A DNA stretch of 64,000 bases from Ceratotherium simum simum (GCF_000283155.1 NW_004454181.1:17359146-17423145); one strand, 5' to 3'; positions 11,661-24,507 are shown, counted from the stretch's first letter. Numbers and translations: made by a program. The notes: generated from the letters alone by a model not told the origin.

Positions 11661-12514
11661 GTAAACTCCTTGCTATGCAATTTGGATGTGCTTTTAGATA
11701 TTTAGTTTTATACATAGCTTAGTATTTCTATAAAATAAACAATGAAAACAATGAACATCATTTTTGGTTTCCTTGGGTAGAAATGGGGTGGGAGAAGGAA
11801 TTTATGGCCTAGGAGCTGATTCCTTTTGAGGCCCTTCTCTCCAGACAGACTCTTTTCTCCTCTGTGACTGACTCATCTCTGCTTCTGTGTTGGACTTTGA
11901 AAGGTGGGCCATTTCTCAGTGGAGAAGTGTCCAGTTACAGTTAGCCATGTGGTGGGAGATCTAGGGCATGCCAGAAAAAAGAGATTTCGTAAGAGAGTTC
12001 CTGAAAGAGAGGAAATGAACACAAGTTGATGACTTCTTTTTAACTTGAGAATAAATACACATGGATGTCTTCAGGAAATAAATACATCTCTCTAGACATA
12101 TTTTGGACTGATGTTTTAAATCCAGGAATAGTTGTAAAGAAACCAGCCACGCAAAAACTTGAGGGTTGAGTCAAATAAGATGAGCATACTGATAACCAAG
12201 TGGGTATGGAGCATGCTTAAATGAAATAAAGCTATGCTTTTTTTTTTAAATCATTCCCTTTGTCTTTGAGCTGTAGTTTATGAAAAATTTCTCAAGCCGT
12301 ATATCAATTGCATTTTTAAGATAGAATCGGTTTTAGTATACCTATGGGTGAAAGTCAGAGGGAAGCATATTTCTTATAATTGTCATCATCCAACAGTGCA
12401 ATACTAGCCTTGCCAGGTAGAGATTTTTGTTACTGGATGTATCCAAGCAGAATTTGGGTTACCATCTGTCAGGGATTTGGGAGAAAGAATTCTTTCATTA
12501 AAGAGGAAGGTTGG
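11661..12514. other. Unassigned intron
   Basis: Nothing recognised. Short T run near 12239-12246. Confidence 0.6.
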
Positions 12515-12780
12515 AATAAGAAAATAAAATCATAATAATTCCACCACTTTTAACACCTTACTGTATTTTCATCCAGATTTTTTTTACTCTAAATTATAAA
12601 TATATGTATTTGATGCTGTTTTATGCTACATTTTAAACTAGCAACAATTTCTACTTTTCTATTTCAATATGTTTGCTCCTATAACATACCATATTAAAAT
12701 TTTTCCCAAGTTTTCCTTAACAGTAGGATTTTCTGAAGCAGAATTCTGAATCCAGGATTACAATATGCTTCTGAGAGTTT
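12515..12780 (-). repeat. Old L1 (L1M) 3' fragment, antisense
   Basis: 'aaaataaaatcataataatt', 'ccaccacttttaacacctta' matches the reverse-complement 3' UTR of old L1M families; similar blocks occur at 27200, 41745, 51885 and 61790. Confidence 0.6.
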
Positions 12781-12929
12781 TTCATCTTAAATCTATTTTA
12801 ATCCACTTCAATCCATTTTTAAAATAATACTGACTCAATAAAGAGATGAGGACAATAGTGTTATAGAATATTTAACCTACTATTTTGTTTTCTTGCTGGA
12901 ATCTTAATTTTTTAATAATGCAATCCCTC

Positions 12930-13100
12930 CATCCATTCAGTTAGAATTATTTTTGAGACATAATCATGTGTCAGGTCCTCCATTCAGCTTTGGGAATACG
13001 GCAGTAGGCATGACATAGAGGAGCCTTCTCTTGGTATAGCTTGCAGGCAAGAAAGAAATAAAAATCAAGAGGTCCTTCCTGAATAACACAAAATCATCAC
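12930..13100 (-). repeat. L2 LINE 3' end fragment, antisense
   Basis: 'catgtgtcaggtcctccatt', 'tttgggaatacggcagtagg', 'cttgcaggcaagaaagaaat' follow the reverse-complement L2 3' end. Confidence 0.7.
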
Positions 13101-14934
13101 ATGTAAATGGGGGGAAGATTTGGAATGATGTTTGCTATAATGTGTGATCATTTCTCAATGAGTGTGCAGAACTCTAATTCTACTAGTTCCTATTTATTAC
13201 ATGGTCAGTCAGTTTGAGAAATTCTGGATTAAACAAGGTTAGTAAGTTTCCTTACTTTAGAACTTCTCAGAGCTATTAATAAACTAAGGTGCATTAGTAA
13301 ATCTCTAAGAAAAAACATAGAATGTAGTTAGTGTTTTTCTAACACATTTGACCACGGCACACTTTGCTTGAGAAACATCTTAGCGGAATTATTGTTGCGT
13401 GGAACACATTTTGGCTAGGGTGATGATATATGTGGAAATTTTTGGCCCAGTCAAGTAGGAAGTATTCTGTGAAAGCCTAGAGACTGAAGTCAAACAGAAC
13501 AGTTTATGTCTACTTTTCAAAAGCCTTCATAAGTGGCAATTAAACATGGAACAAAATATCCAACTCAAAATAATTTTTTCGAACTTCTATGTTAAGTAGG
13601 ACAGATTTCCTCAATGGACTTGTGTGTCAGAGGTGGTATCTTTGAATATTTATCAGATGCAGATCTATATGTATGTGTTTTAAAAGAAGTGATATGATCG
13701 TGCCCATACCTCTGGGGCACCACCTTTTTAAGACCAGGATTGTGGGTTTAACGCTACATAGGAGAAATTACTGTGCTCTAGATAGATTTGAGAGTAATTC
13801 AAAGATGAAATTAACTTGAATAGAGAAGCCAGCTTCAGTATTAACATATATTAAAGATTCTCCTTTCTGCCATGAGACAGCCTGTGAGACACTCTTGAGT
13901 AAGAAGAAATAAAGTGAGAAGTAATGATGTTGGACTTTGAAATCTATCACAGTAACTATCTTACTACAAAGTCATCTAAATTCTGTCTTTCAGCCGGGAA
14001 CCAACCCTACTACATGGAAACACAAGAAGATGGGAACACTAGCTGGACAGACTTAGCAGAATAGTTTTCACAGGTCTGCTTTTGTAGAAAGTGTATAGTT
14101 TCATTTTCTAAATCTCTGAAACCAAGGCACAAATGCATACATTGTGAAGTACATGTTTCCCTTGCCACCTTCACACCCACATTCCCGGAAGGTATTTTAA
14201 TGTTGAATGAGAAAGCTTGAAAGTGGCAAAGCTTACTATTCATGATGAAGCTGAAAATGGAGAGAGAGTAGAAGGTAGCATGGTCCAAGACCCTGGGATC
14301 TGTCTCCACCCAGCTCGTAAGTGGCTCTAAGAATTGGACTCTCTGTGATGATTCAGGGATTCAGGACCATTGGTTGCCTTCTGGACCTTTTGCCCTGGAG
14401 CCTCAGAAAGATGAATGGCTGAGTCATTCTAGTTTCAGATTATGAATTTTCAGTTCAGTATTGAGTATTGAAAGTACATTGACAACTCTGCCCTCAAAAC
14501 ACATGGAGTCAGAATATACATGAACTTTTTATAAGATTCTTATTATATTTTTATTATTGTATTAGAAGCATGGATTAAAGCTAACCATGGTTAATATGAG
14601 GTTTTGGGATGGAATGAATTGTACATTATTAGCATGCTTCTGTTTTTGATGGAGTAAGGAATAGTAATTCCTCTTTGCAGAAAAAAGAATCAGAAAACAG
14701 GCCTATTCTAAGTGATATTTGTGCCATGTATAGAAGTGCATAACATATTTTTAAATTGCCATTTGTATTTTTACTTTGGGAAAGTCAGAAATTTGTTTTG
14801 ATGTAGAAAAATTCAGTTTACCATAGGGCCCTGGTCCATCTATGGGAATTTCTTGTCTCTTCAAAAATAAATGTGTAGTTATTAGAAGGGGACCTATTGA
14901 AGAGAAGGTGCTAAAAATGACAGTAAGGATCAAA
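13101..14934. other. Unassigned intron
   Basis: No gene or confident repeat recognised; short open frames on the minus strand look like noise. Confidence 0.55.
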
Positions 14935-15015
14935 CATTGAGTTCCTATTCTGTGCCAAAGCCTTTCTATATATTAACTCTAATCCTCACATGACTCTGCC
15001 AGTAGGCTTCTTCAC
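14935..15015 (-). repeat. MIR fragment, antisense
   Basis: 'attgagttcctattctgtgc', 'aactctaatcctcacatgac' match the middle of reverse-complement MIR. Confidence 0.65.
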
Positions 15016-15714
15016 TTGTTTGGCCGTATTTAATATGTGATTCCATTCACCTAGTTGCCCTTAATCTCTGTTTTCAGGGAAAACTAGATTTAGTACATAA
15101 AACACTGTACTTGAAAACTGGGCCTGTATATGACACTTGGCATATCACTTAATACATGATAGGTAACAAAGTATTTTGTTAAACACATTTGTTGTTTAAA
15201 TAGATGTGTATTTATGTTATTAAATATGTATATACTGTTTCATATTTGTTTTTCCTCTGTCATATATCTCCTGTTAGGCAAGAATGGAAGTATAAATTTA
15301 CTATTGATTTAAAAACCCAAATTGATAGCTTTTTAGCTTAGTTGACAATGAGAATGTTTTCTCATCATTTTAAGTATGCTAAAATGAGAGGCATTATTAC
15401 ATTTGCCATCAAACTGTCAACTTTTATGCATTTCTTAATAGAGAAAAGTAGCACTTTTTAAATTTTATGAAGTGTACTAATGGCCCTAAGTTGACTAAGT
15501 TTACACTTCTTGTGTATCTAATTTTCTTCAACACTGGTTCCTAGTAAACAGGTTTTTTTAAATCAGTCAACTCAAATCCTCTTGAGAAGCAGGTGCCATA
15601 CAATATACAAAGTAATAAAGATATGAAAATGTATTTTTTCCTTTAGTACAAGAAAAACAATAGCTTTCTTATTAATAATAGTTATTACTTGTTTTATTTG
15701 CTTGCTTAAATAAT
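15016..15714. other. Unassigned AT-rich intron
   Basis: Nothing recognised. Confidence 0.6.
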
Positions 15715-15905
15715 AACCACCAATACTGAACACTTACTTGGTACCAGACACAAAAACACTTATATATGCTCTTTAATTCTTACAAGAATCTTGCAAGATG
15801 GGCATCATTCTCTCCAATTTGCAAAGGAGACTGCAGGACTCCTCTAGTTGGACGCTGCACAGGAAGTTAGTAACCTAGTCATTGAAACTCCAGTTCTATC
15901 ATGAT
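15715..15905 (-). repeat. MIR SINE, antisense
   Basis: 'tgaacacttacttggtacca', 'cttgcaagatgggcatcatt', 'gcaaaggagactgcaggact' in MIR reverse order. Confidence 0.75.
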
Positions 15906-15944
15906 CCATGAATTTAATAGATGAACATCTGGTGAATTTATTAC

Positions 15945-16235
15945 TCTTTGCGCATTAGGCTAACACGAGCTTCCATAATCAGCCCCAAAATTTCAGTGAC
16001 TTAACGCAATAGAAGTATGTTCCTCACTCATTGAACAGATGAAGTTGTTCCTTTTTTAGCAGGCAGCTTTCCTTTATGCTATGACTCAGGGACTCGGATT
16101 CTTTCCATTTTGGGGCTCTGTCATTCCCCAGGGTCATGGAAGGGAAGAGAGAGGGCCACTGTGGTCTGAAAGAGACACATGGTACTAGCTTGCATTTGAT
16201 GACTTCAAAAAGATAATGAGGAGAAACGGTGTGGG
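15945..16235. repeat. Ancient interspersed repeat, family not identified
   Basis: 'cagccccaaaatttcagtga', 'ctcagggactcggattcttt', 'ccattttggggctctgtca' resemble a common old mammalian repeat, but I cannot name the family or strand safely. Confidence 0.45.
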
Positions 16236-16292
16236 GAGAATTGGGAAAAGCAGTCCCAGCCTTGGCTTTATAAAATGCAAGGATTATGAAGT

Positions 16293-16337
16293 TGTGTGTG
16301 TGTGTACACGTGTGCGTGTGTGTATGCATGTGTGTGC
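16293..16337. repeat. (TG)n-type tract, 45 bp strictly alternating purine/pyrimidine
   Basis: Mixed TG, TACACG, GCG and TATGCATG steps without a break in purine-pyrimidine alternation over 45 bases. Confidence 0.95.
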
Positions 16338-18040
16338 TCACATAGGATAAGGTTCTAAATTTGTAATATTGAGAACACTCCATTAACAAAATTACCTGAA
16401 GGAAAGAAAGGTCCAGTGTGTTCACTGGATAGTGGTATTTTGAGCTATTTAAATTTTCTTTATCATATATTTACATAGTGTTCACATTTTCTATAACCAG
16501 TTTTATGATAATAAAAACCAATAACCACAATTTTTAAAGGCTACTGAGAGGCACGCCTATACATCATGCAGGGCTAGGATTAAAGTAGGGTGTTAGGGCT
16601 CACGGTTTAAGGAGTGTCAAGTGCTGACTCTCGACTTGCAGAAGGCAGCTATGTGGTGGCTGGTCATACTCACAAAGGAAGAGGATGCCACTTCAATTCC
16701 AGAAATCCTGGCCTATTGGTGCATTCAATGGTTATTAAGAATATCTGCTAGAGGCAGTGGTAAAGCTCTGTGCCCAATGCCACTTTCCTCTCAAATTTTT
16801 TTTTAAAATTGGCGTTGCCTCCAAAAGTGATCATATGCATTCTATTTCATCTTAGCACATCAGGTATTCTCTTGGAAGCATTGACTAAGCATATTCTCTT
16901 TGCTCCTGCCTGGGTTGCTCTCAGCTTCTACAAGCTTGTCAAAAGTATGAAAGCAGTGATATGTACTTATTTTAAAATGTCCTTTCTTTTAATACTGTCA
17001 GATCTCTTCAGAGCTGCTGCTTCAGAGAGAATGAGCCTATCTCATGCTGAGCAGAACAAAAATAAGCATCTAAAGTATTGAAAAGGGTCTACATAGCACT
17101 TCGTGTCTTTCTCTGTCAGTTTCCTCCTTCTTTTCACTTTTCCTATAAAATCACTGCCTAGAATTGAAGGAAAAAATAAAATAGATAGGATGGGATAGGA
17201 TCTACCTATTGCAAGTATGTATAAATAAGGTAAGACAAATTTATTTGAAAGAAGGCCACATGATATGACGTAGTGTGCATTGTAGTCAACCATGACAAAT
17301 GCTCATGGAAATCTACATGGGGTATTTGTTTGTCTATTCCTTTCTCCCCAATATCCCTTGCAAAGTTATTCTTTTGTAGGCAGCAGATTAACGAACCATT
17401 GTAGGAAACTCCACGGGGGATCAAAACACACAAGAAGCATCTTATAAATAATTTCATTTTGATGTACTTAATAATGTGCACTGCTGGCCAGTGTGCTGGG
17501 AGAAAATGAATTCTTAAAGCTTAATGGCACAAGTTTCAAGGATCACTTTCGAGACCACCATCAGATGTACCACATCTGGTGAAAGTAGCAATTTACATCA
17601 ATGATCACTCAATCAATTGTTTGGTTTGAAAAGAGAATGGTGATGTGCATGTAACTTCTGTTATTCAAGGTGACTTTTTAAAAATAATGGTGTCATGAGA
17701 GTGAGCCATAAATGCAATTTTCCTTGGCTATTGTATATATATATACATGTATCCCAAGTTAATTTTTTCCTGATCAACTTGATCAAACCAATCTCTCTGT
17801 ACCCTCTAGCAACAGAGACTTCGTGATATTAAGGTTTTTACTCAGTACATTTGTGCAAAAGGAGAGAGAAAGAATAGTTCCAGCTTTTCTTTTATTTTTA
17901 CATCTCATGTGAAAAAATGGGAAGGTTTACTAAATAACTATGTAGAAATCCAAAATTATAAAGCAAGTGAAAGTTGCTTTGCAAAATGATTCATCATTTT
18001 TCACACACGGTACCTTAGCTAATAAGTGTGCCTAATATAC
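16338..18040. other. Unassigned intron
   Basis: No gene or confident repeat; a short (TA)n stretch lies near 17733-17746. Confidence 0.55.
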
Positions 18041-20650
18041 TTTTTTTAAGTGTACAATTCAGTAGTATTAAGTATATTCATATTATTGTGCTACCAATCT
18101 CTAGAACCGTTTTCATCTTCCAAAACTGAAACTCTATACCTATTAAACAACTTCCCCTTCCTTCTCCTCCTAGTCCCTAGAAAATGTCATTGTACTTTCT
18201 GTCTCTATGAATTTGACTACTTTAGATATCTCACATGAGAAGAATCATACAGTACAGGTCTCTTTATGACTGGCTTATTTCATTTAGCATAATGTCCTCA
18301 AGGATCATCCATGTTGTACCATGTGCCAGAATTTCCTTCCTCTTTAAGCCCGAAATATAATCCATTATATAGACCGCTCATCTGATGTTTAACCAATTGT
18401 TTAAAAATTCATCTGTTAATGGACATTTGGGTCGCTTTCACCTCTTGGCTATTGTGAATAGTGCTGCTATGAACATGGGTGTGCAATTGTCTCTTCCAGA
18501 TCCTGCTTTCAATTCTTTTGGACATACACCCAGAAGTGGGATTGCTGGATCACATAGTAATTCTATTTTTAATGTTTTGAAGAACTACCATACTGTTTTC
18601 CATAGGAGCTGCATCATTTTACATTCCCACCAACAGTGCACAAGAGTTTTGAGTCTAACAGTGCACAGGAGTCTAATTTCTCTACATCCTCAACACTTGT
18701 TCTTTTCTTTTTTTTTTATAGTAGCCATCCTAATGGATGTGAGGTGATATCTCGTTGTGGTTTTGATCATTTTCTAATGATTAGTGATGTTTAGCATCTT
18801 TTTATATGCTTATTGGCCATTCATATGTCATCTTTGGAGAAATGTCTATTCAAGTCCTTTGCCCATTTTTTAGTCAGGATTTTTTTTTTTTATTGTTGAG
18901 TTGTATGAGTTCTTTATATATTCTGGATATTAACCCCTTGTCAGATATGATTTGCAAATATTTTCTCCCATTCCTTAGGTTGCCTTTTCACTCTATTGAT
19001 TGTGTGCTTTGATGCATAGAAAATTTTAAATTTGTTGTAGTCCCATTTGTATATCTTTTCTTTTGTTGCCAGTACTTTTGGTATCATATCTAAGAAATCA
19101 TTTGCAAATCCATGTTGTGAAGCTTTTCCACAATATTTTTTTCTAGTGGTTTTACAGTTTTAGATCCTACCATTAGATCTTTAATCCATTTTGAGTTAAT
19201 TTTTATACATGATGTAAGGTAAGGGTCCAATTTCATTCTTTTGCATGTGGGTATCCACTTTTTCCAGCATCATCTGTTGAAGAGACTGCTATCTCTTTTC
19301 CATTGAGACATCTTGGCACTCGTGTTGAAGAAAATTTTCCATATACATAAGGGTTTATTTCTGGACTTTCCATTCTATTCCATTGGTCAGTATGTCTGTC
19401 TATATGACAATACCACACTGTTTGGATTATTGTAGCTATGTAATAAATTTTGAAATTAGATGAGAAACCATCTACTTTGTACAACTTTTTCAAGATTGTT
19501 TTGGCTATTCAGTATCTGTTAAGATTCCTTATAAATTTTAGGATGGCCTTTTCTATTTCTGCAAAAAGCACTGTTGGGATTTTGATAGGGATTGCATTAA
19601 CACTCTACGTCACTTAATAATATTAAGCCTTCCAAACCATGAACATAAGATGTCTTCCCAATTATTTGTGGCTTCTTTAATTTCTTTCACCAGTAATTTT
19701 CAGAATACAGGTCTCTCGTCTCCTTGGTTGTGTTTACTCCTAAGTATTTTATTCTTTTTGATGCTATTATAAATGGAGTTGTTTTCTTAATTTCATTTTT
19801 GGGTTGTCCATTGTTAGTGTATAGAAATGCAAATAATTTTTGAATGTTGATTTTGTGTCCATCGATTTTCCTGAATTCATTTATTCTAAGTTTTCTTGTG
19901 TGTGGAATCTTTAGGATTGTCTACATATAACATTATGTTGTCTGTGAACAGAGATAATTTTACTTGTTCCTTTCTAATTTGAATGCCTTTTATTTCTTTT
20001 CCTTGCCTAAATGTTCTGGCTAGGACTTCTAGGACTATGTTAAATAAGAATGATGAGAGTGGACATTCTTGTCTTGTCTCTGATCTTACAGGAAAAGCTT
20101 TCAGTCTTTCACCATTGAATATAATGTTAGCTGTGGGCTTTTCATATACGGCTTTTATTATGTTGAGGTAGTTTCCTTCTTTTCCCAGTTTGTTGAGTGT
20201 GTTTATCATGAAAGAGTGCCGAATTTTATAGAATGTTTTTTCTGCATCAATTGAAATAATCATATGGGTTTTTTTTTCCCCCTTATTTTGTTGATGTGTT
20301 GTATTACATTGATTTTTATATGTTGAATCATTCTTGCACTTCAAGAATAAAGCTTACTTGGTCATGGTGTATAATTCTTTTAATATGTTGTTGAATTCTG
20401 TTTGCTAGTATTTTGTTGAAGATTTTGCATCAGTGTTCATCAGGGATATCGGTCTATAGATTTCTTTTCAAGTAATGTCTTTGTGTGACTTTGATATTAG
20501 GGTAATGCTAGCCTCATGGAATGAGTTCCTTCCTCTCTAATTTTTTGGAAGAGTTTGAGGAGGACTGGTGTTAATTCTTCTTTAAGTGTTTGGTAGAATT
20601 CACCAGTGAAGCCACTGGGTCCTGGGATTTTGCTTGCTGGGAGATCTCCA
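18041..20650 (-). mobile_element. Old L1 (L1M type), antisense, 5'-truncated
   Basis: A T run at 18041-18047 (the poly(A) tail on the minus strand) is followed by reverse-complement L1 3' UTR ('gtgtacaattcagtagtatt'), then ORF2 back to about 20650, where L1 similarity stops. Landmarks include 'tggctattgtgaatagtgct' near 18447, 'gtgaagccactgggtcctgg' near 20606 and a recognisable reverse transcriptase segment. It is broken by many stops and is a fossil. Confidence 0.9.
19886..20344 (-). pseudogene. L1 ORF2 reverse transcriptase fragment, inactive
   Basis: A 152-codon open stretch on the minus strand inside the L1. It contains the ORF2 reverse transcriptase signatures ISIDAEKTF (near residue 30), [12 protein letters not shown] and [10 protein letters not shown]. 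The catalytic FADD box of active L1 reads FTDN here (near residue 133), so a metal-binding Asp is lost. The frame is a surviving piece of a much longer original ORF, with no intact start or end of the protein. Confidence 0.9.
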
Positions 20651-20849
20651 ATATAATTGTGTATCATTCTGTTTATGTATGACAGTTTTCATTCAGTTGT
20701 GAACTGGGGAATAACATTAAATTTTTATCTTTGTAAGTAAAATTAGCAAAGGTGATCATTTTTACTCTTGGATTTTTCTTTAACGTTTTCTTGGACAATT
20801 AACAAAAATCAACACTGTTAAATTAATGCTTTAATGGTATACACAGCTT
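20651..20849. other. Unassigned intron
   Basis: Short unclassified stretch between the L1 and a MIR. Confidence 0.5.
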
Positions 20850-21075
20850 ACTTATTGAATGCTATGATTACCAGAGTTTGAATTTATATAATTCCATTTA
20901 TTCGTGCCAGCAGCCAGTGATGTAGTTATTATTATTCTACAACTGAGGAAACCCAAGCTTTCGGATATTAAATAATGTGCCCAGATTACACAAGTAGTAA
21001 GTGGTGGAGCTGGAATTTCAAGCCAGCTCTTGGAATCCGGAGAGCACGTGCATAAACACTAGGCTACACTGCTTT
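20850..21075 (-). repeat. MIR SINE, antisense
   Basis: 'ctacaactgaggaaacccaa', 'acaagtagtaagtggtggag', 'actaggctacactgc' follow reverse-complement MIR. Confidence 0.8.
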
Positions 21076-21149
21076 CTCATGTATAGTCATTAAAGAGGGC
21101 TTTCACATGTCATGTTTGATGTGTATCTTGGGGCAGAGTTACAAGGTGC

Positions 21150-21305
21150 ACACTTCTCACGTATTGGTAATCCCATTTCACAGAAGCAAAAACTGAAACT
21201 TAGAGAGGTTAAGCTACTTCTCTGAGACTATGAGGTAGCAAGCAATGGAGGCAGCCCTTAGTCACGTCTCCTGCTTTCCAGTTCAGTGTTCTTTACATTG
21301 CACCC
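21150..21305 (-). repeat. MIR-like fragment, antisense
   Basis: 'cccatttcacagaagcaaaa', 'gaaacttagagaggttaagc' match the MIR core. Confidence 0.6.
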
Positions 21306-21993
21306 TCTGACCCTCTGCAGCTGGCACTGTGACACTTTGCCTTCTCTGAATGCGTAACAGAAATCAACAAGAGTTTCACTACCCAACTTTTAGTCAGCAG
21401 CCCCCAGATCTCAGAGATATTAAAATTAGAAGCATCCCAAGGAGATTGCTTTTATAATAGTGGGCCTAGGGATATAAAATTAACTCCTATAACAAAAGAT
21501 TTTTGGATGTATAATTGATGATATGATGTAGTTATTAACAGATTTGAAAACAGTTAATTTGGAGTGTAGGTAGGGAAATAGACAAAAATGTATTAAGGAC
21601 TCTAGTGTAGTGTCTGCTGTACAGTAACATAATTTTCTTTTGGTAATAAGTTTTCCTGAAAATGAAGCTTGTCCTGGAATCACTAAATGCTTCTAAGATA
21701 GGGCAAAAAAGCCAAAGAGGAATAGCAGAACATGCAGACACCTATTCTTCTGAGAATATGTTTCTTTCAGACTGATAAAAAAAAATGAATAAGTTTCAGT
21801 GCCGCCTCTTGCATGCAGACAGTTGTGTTTTTCTAAAAATAACGATTCTGAAGCATTTAAAAAGCTAAAATATGATATTTTCTTATATTACAAAGTAGCA
21901 AAATAAGATTCTCTCGTTCATAATAATAGTCCTGCACTGTAAAACCAGGAACACAGAAAGAATGGGAAATGTGGGCAAGCAAGAAAACTCATT
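21306..21993. other. Unassigned intron
   Basis: Nothing recognised. Confidence 0.6.
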
Positions 21994-22004
21994 TAGGGTT
22001 TCTT

Positions 22005-22243
22005 TTTTTGTGTGTGAGGAAGATCGGCTCTGAGCTAACATCTGCCAATCCTCCTCCTTTTTGCTGAGGAAGACTGGCCCTGGGCTAACATCCATGCCCA
22101 TCTTCCTCTACTTTATATGGGACGCCACCACAGCATGGCTTGACAAGTGGTGTGTTGGTGCGCACCTGGGATCTGAACCAGCGAACCTGGGGCCGCACAG
22201 CGGAGCGCGCACACTTAACCGCTTGCACCACCAGGCCGGCCCC
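22005..22243 (-). mobile_element. ERE SINE, antisense (first of a tandem pair)
   Basis: Reverse-complement ERE: 'gaggaagatcggctctgagc' and 'gctgaggaagactggccctg' blocks, then the tRNA-like head ending 'accaggccggcccc'. It is flanked by tagggtttctt at 21994-22004 and 22244-22254. Confidence 0.95.
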
Positions 22244-22254
22244 TAGGGTTTCTT

Positions 22255-22496
22255 TTTTTGTGTGTGTGAGGTGATCACCCCTGTGCTAACATCTGCCAAT
22301 CCTCCTCTTTTTCTGCTGAGGAAGACTGGCCCTGGGCTAACATCGGTGCCCAGCTTCCTCCACTTTATATGGGACGCTGCCACAGCATGGCTTGCCAAGC
22401 AGTGCGTGGGTGCGCACCCGGGATCCGAACCCGGGAACCCCAGGCCGCCGCAGCGGAGCGCGGGCACTTAACCACTTGCGCCACTGGGCCGGCTCC
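22255..22496 (-). mobile_element. ERE SINE, antisense (second of a tandem pair)
   Basis: Same orientation and structure as its neighbour, head ending 'actgggccggctcc'. It is flanked by tagggtttctt at 22244-22254 and 22497-22507, so the same 11-bp target sequence occurs three times. Confidence 0.95.
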
Positions 22497-22699
22497 TAGG
22501 GTTTCTTAATTAGTAAAATCCTGAAGGAAGCTGAGGAAAGTGTCCTCACCAAATGAGAGTCCTGGCTAAATTGGCTTTATCTCCAAATAAGAGGGGAGAT
22601 TGAAAAAACTACTAATGACCCTTGGAAGGACTGCCTCACAAAAGCTATATGCAAGTCTTTAGATCTTCTCCAAGCTCTGAGAAGGTGGAACAGGTGCTC

Positions 22700-23115
22700 C
22701 ACAAATGCATTAACCTGCTTGAAACTGATCTCTTCTCCAAGCCATTCCTGCCCAGGGCCATGGCACTGGCTGTTTCCTGGGGTTGGGACTCTCTTTCTTC
22801 ATACCTTTGCATGGCTGGGTTTTTTTCTACTTATTCAGCTCTCTGCTCAAATATCACCTCCTCAGAGATGCCTTCCTTCTCTACCCTTCCTAACACAGTG
22901 ACTGCCTTTCCCCATTCCTTGGTCTTTTTCACAACATTCTTCGATTTTTTCGTGTATTTGCACACCTCAGAAAGTGACATTTGTTTACTTGTTTATAGTC
23001 TTTCTTTCCTACCAGACTGATGTTGGTGAAAGCAGGGACTCAATCCTGGACCATGATCTACCCAGCCTTAGCACATAGCCCAGCCGGTAATTGACACACA
23101 GTAAATTTCACTTGG
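22700..23115 (+). repeat. L2 LINE 3' region, sense
   Basis: 'ctgctcaaatatcacctcct', 'cagagatgccttccttctct' then 'tgaaagcagggactcaatcc', 'cttagcacatagcccagccg': forward L2 3' order. Confidence 0.85.
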
Positions 23116-24461
23116 CTCTATGTCGCATGAAGTCAACAAATATAGGTGTCACTTGGCAATTCCAACATGGCTGGAGTACCTATAGGGTCTAACAGTGACT
23201 GATGATATTCAAATATTATTTTTCTATGAATGAAAAAAATGTATTAATACTCTATGGGTAAGGACAGCAGGAGAGAGGCAGATGATGCTATTTTTGCTAA
23301 GAATTGAACAAATTAAGCAGCTAAATTAAGTTTGATTTTAAGTGAGATCAAGCTCCTATTCAAATGTGCCTGTTCCCTTCAATCAGAATTATTCACAACT
23401 TGATGTTTTACACATGAAACAAATGAAATCTTTAACTTTTGTTCCTGGGGTCTTGGGAGGACAGAAGTTTGTTCTGTTTTATTATTTTTAATATTTTTTA
23501 TATTCATGAAACTTGTCTCCCTTTATCTATACTTTTCCTCAGCTTGAATTATGGCATAGTGTCTAACTTCTGATATGTTGTAATAAATTGGTTATATAAA
23601 TGGCCATCATAATACTATTTAGAAAAATCTGCTGAGTTTCTCTTTAGGATGGTTGCATTGAAAGGGAACACGATCTACATAGCTTTGATGTTGTGGCTTT
23701 GTCAAGGCAAAAAGTTTAACAGAGAATTTCGCAAATCCCTAAATATTAGAACGTAACCTGATTTTCCCTCTTACTCGGAACACAAATTTTAGAGCCATTT
23801 AAAAAATGCAATTATAAAAAATAATAAGCTTTTTATTTTTCAAAATTACTGTTTGTGGGTGTATGTTACTAATTATTTGAACCTAAGATTATTAATTACA
23901 GTCAAATAAGCTTAATAACCTTACTATTATATTAGCTACCATATATCTAGGTTGAACCATATAAAACTGCCAAAATTTGAACATTTTTTAACTCACAAAA
24001 AAATGTCAATTTTTTGTGGTTAGATCTAAGAGTTAGGTAATTATTGCCACCATTCTACTGAAAAAACTTCCTGAAATGGTATGAATCTAAGCTGAGCATG
24101 TTTTAGCTTGCTGGAAATATTTTTCCAATTGAATTACTTCTGAATAAGTGCATTACACAGATAGTACTCTACAGTCCCCCTGGTTACTTTGGGCTTCTCA
24201 GTGGTAAAGTCTACACTCTGCCAAAACCAGAGATATTTTAATCATTCTGCAGGATCAAAGTGAGTTGATGCAATCACCTTTTGTGTAAAATTGGATCTCT
24301 GTGTGTGTGTGTATTCAGGAATATGTGCATGTATGCACAACTTCAGTATTCAAATCCCAGAGAATTCTCAGGGATCAACATTTACTTTTTCCCCCCAAGA
24401 AATAATTTATTTTATGTATGCCCAAAATTCTTTTAGTTTTTTGTTGCTGTATATTGCTGTG
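23116..24461. other. Unassigned AT-rich intron
   Basis: No gene or repeat recognised apart from a short GT run near 24300. Confidence 0.55.

Positions 24462-24507
<46 letters not shown>
24462..24507 (+). repeat. (TAGA)n microsatellite, 11.5 perfect units
   Basis: 46 bp of uninterrupted period-4 TAGA repeat. Length and purity make it likely to be polymorphic. Confidence 0.97.

Noticed and set aside
24462..24507. Regular repeat that could suggest a CRISPR-like array
   Set aside because: Plain tetranucleotide microsatellite without spacers; the window is mammalian.
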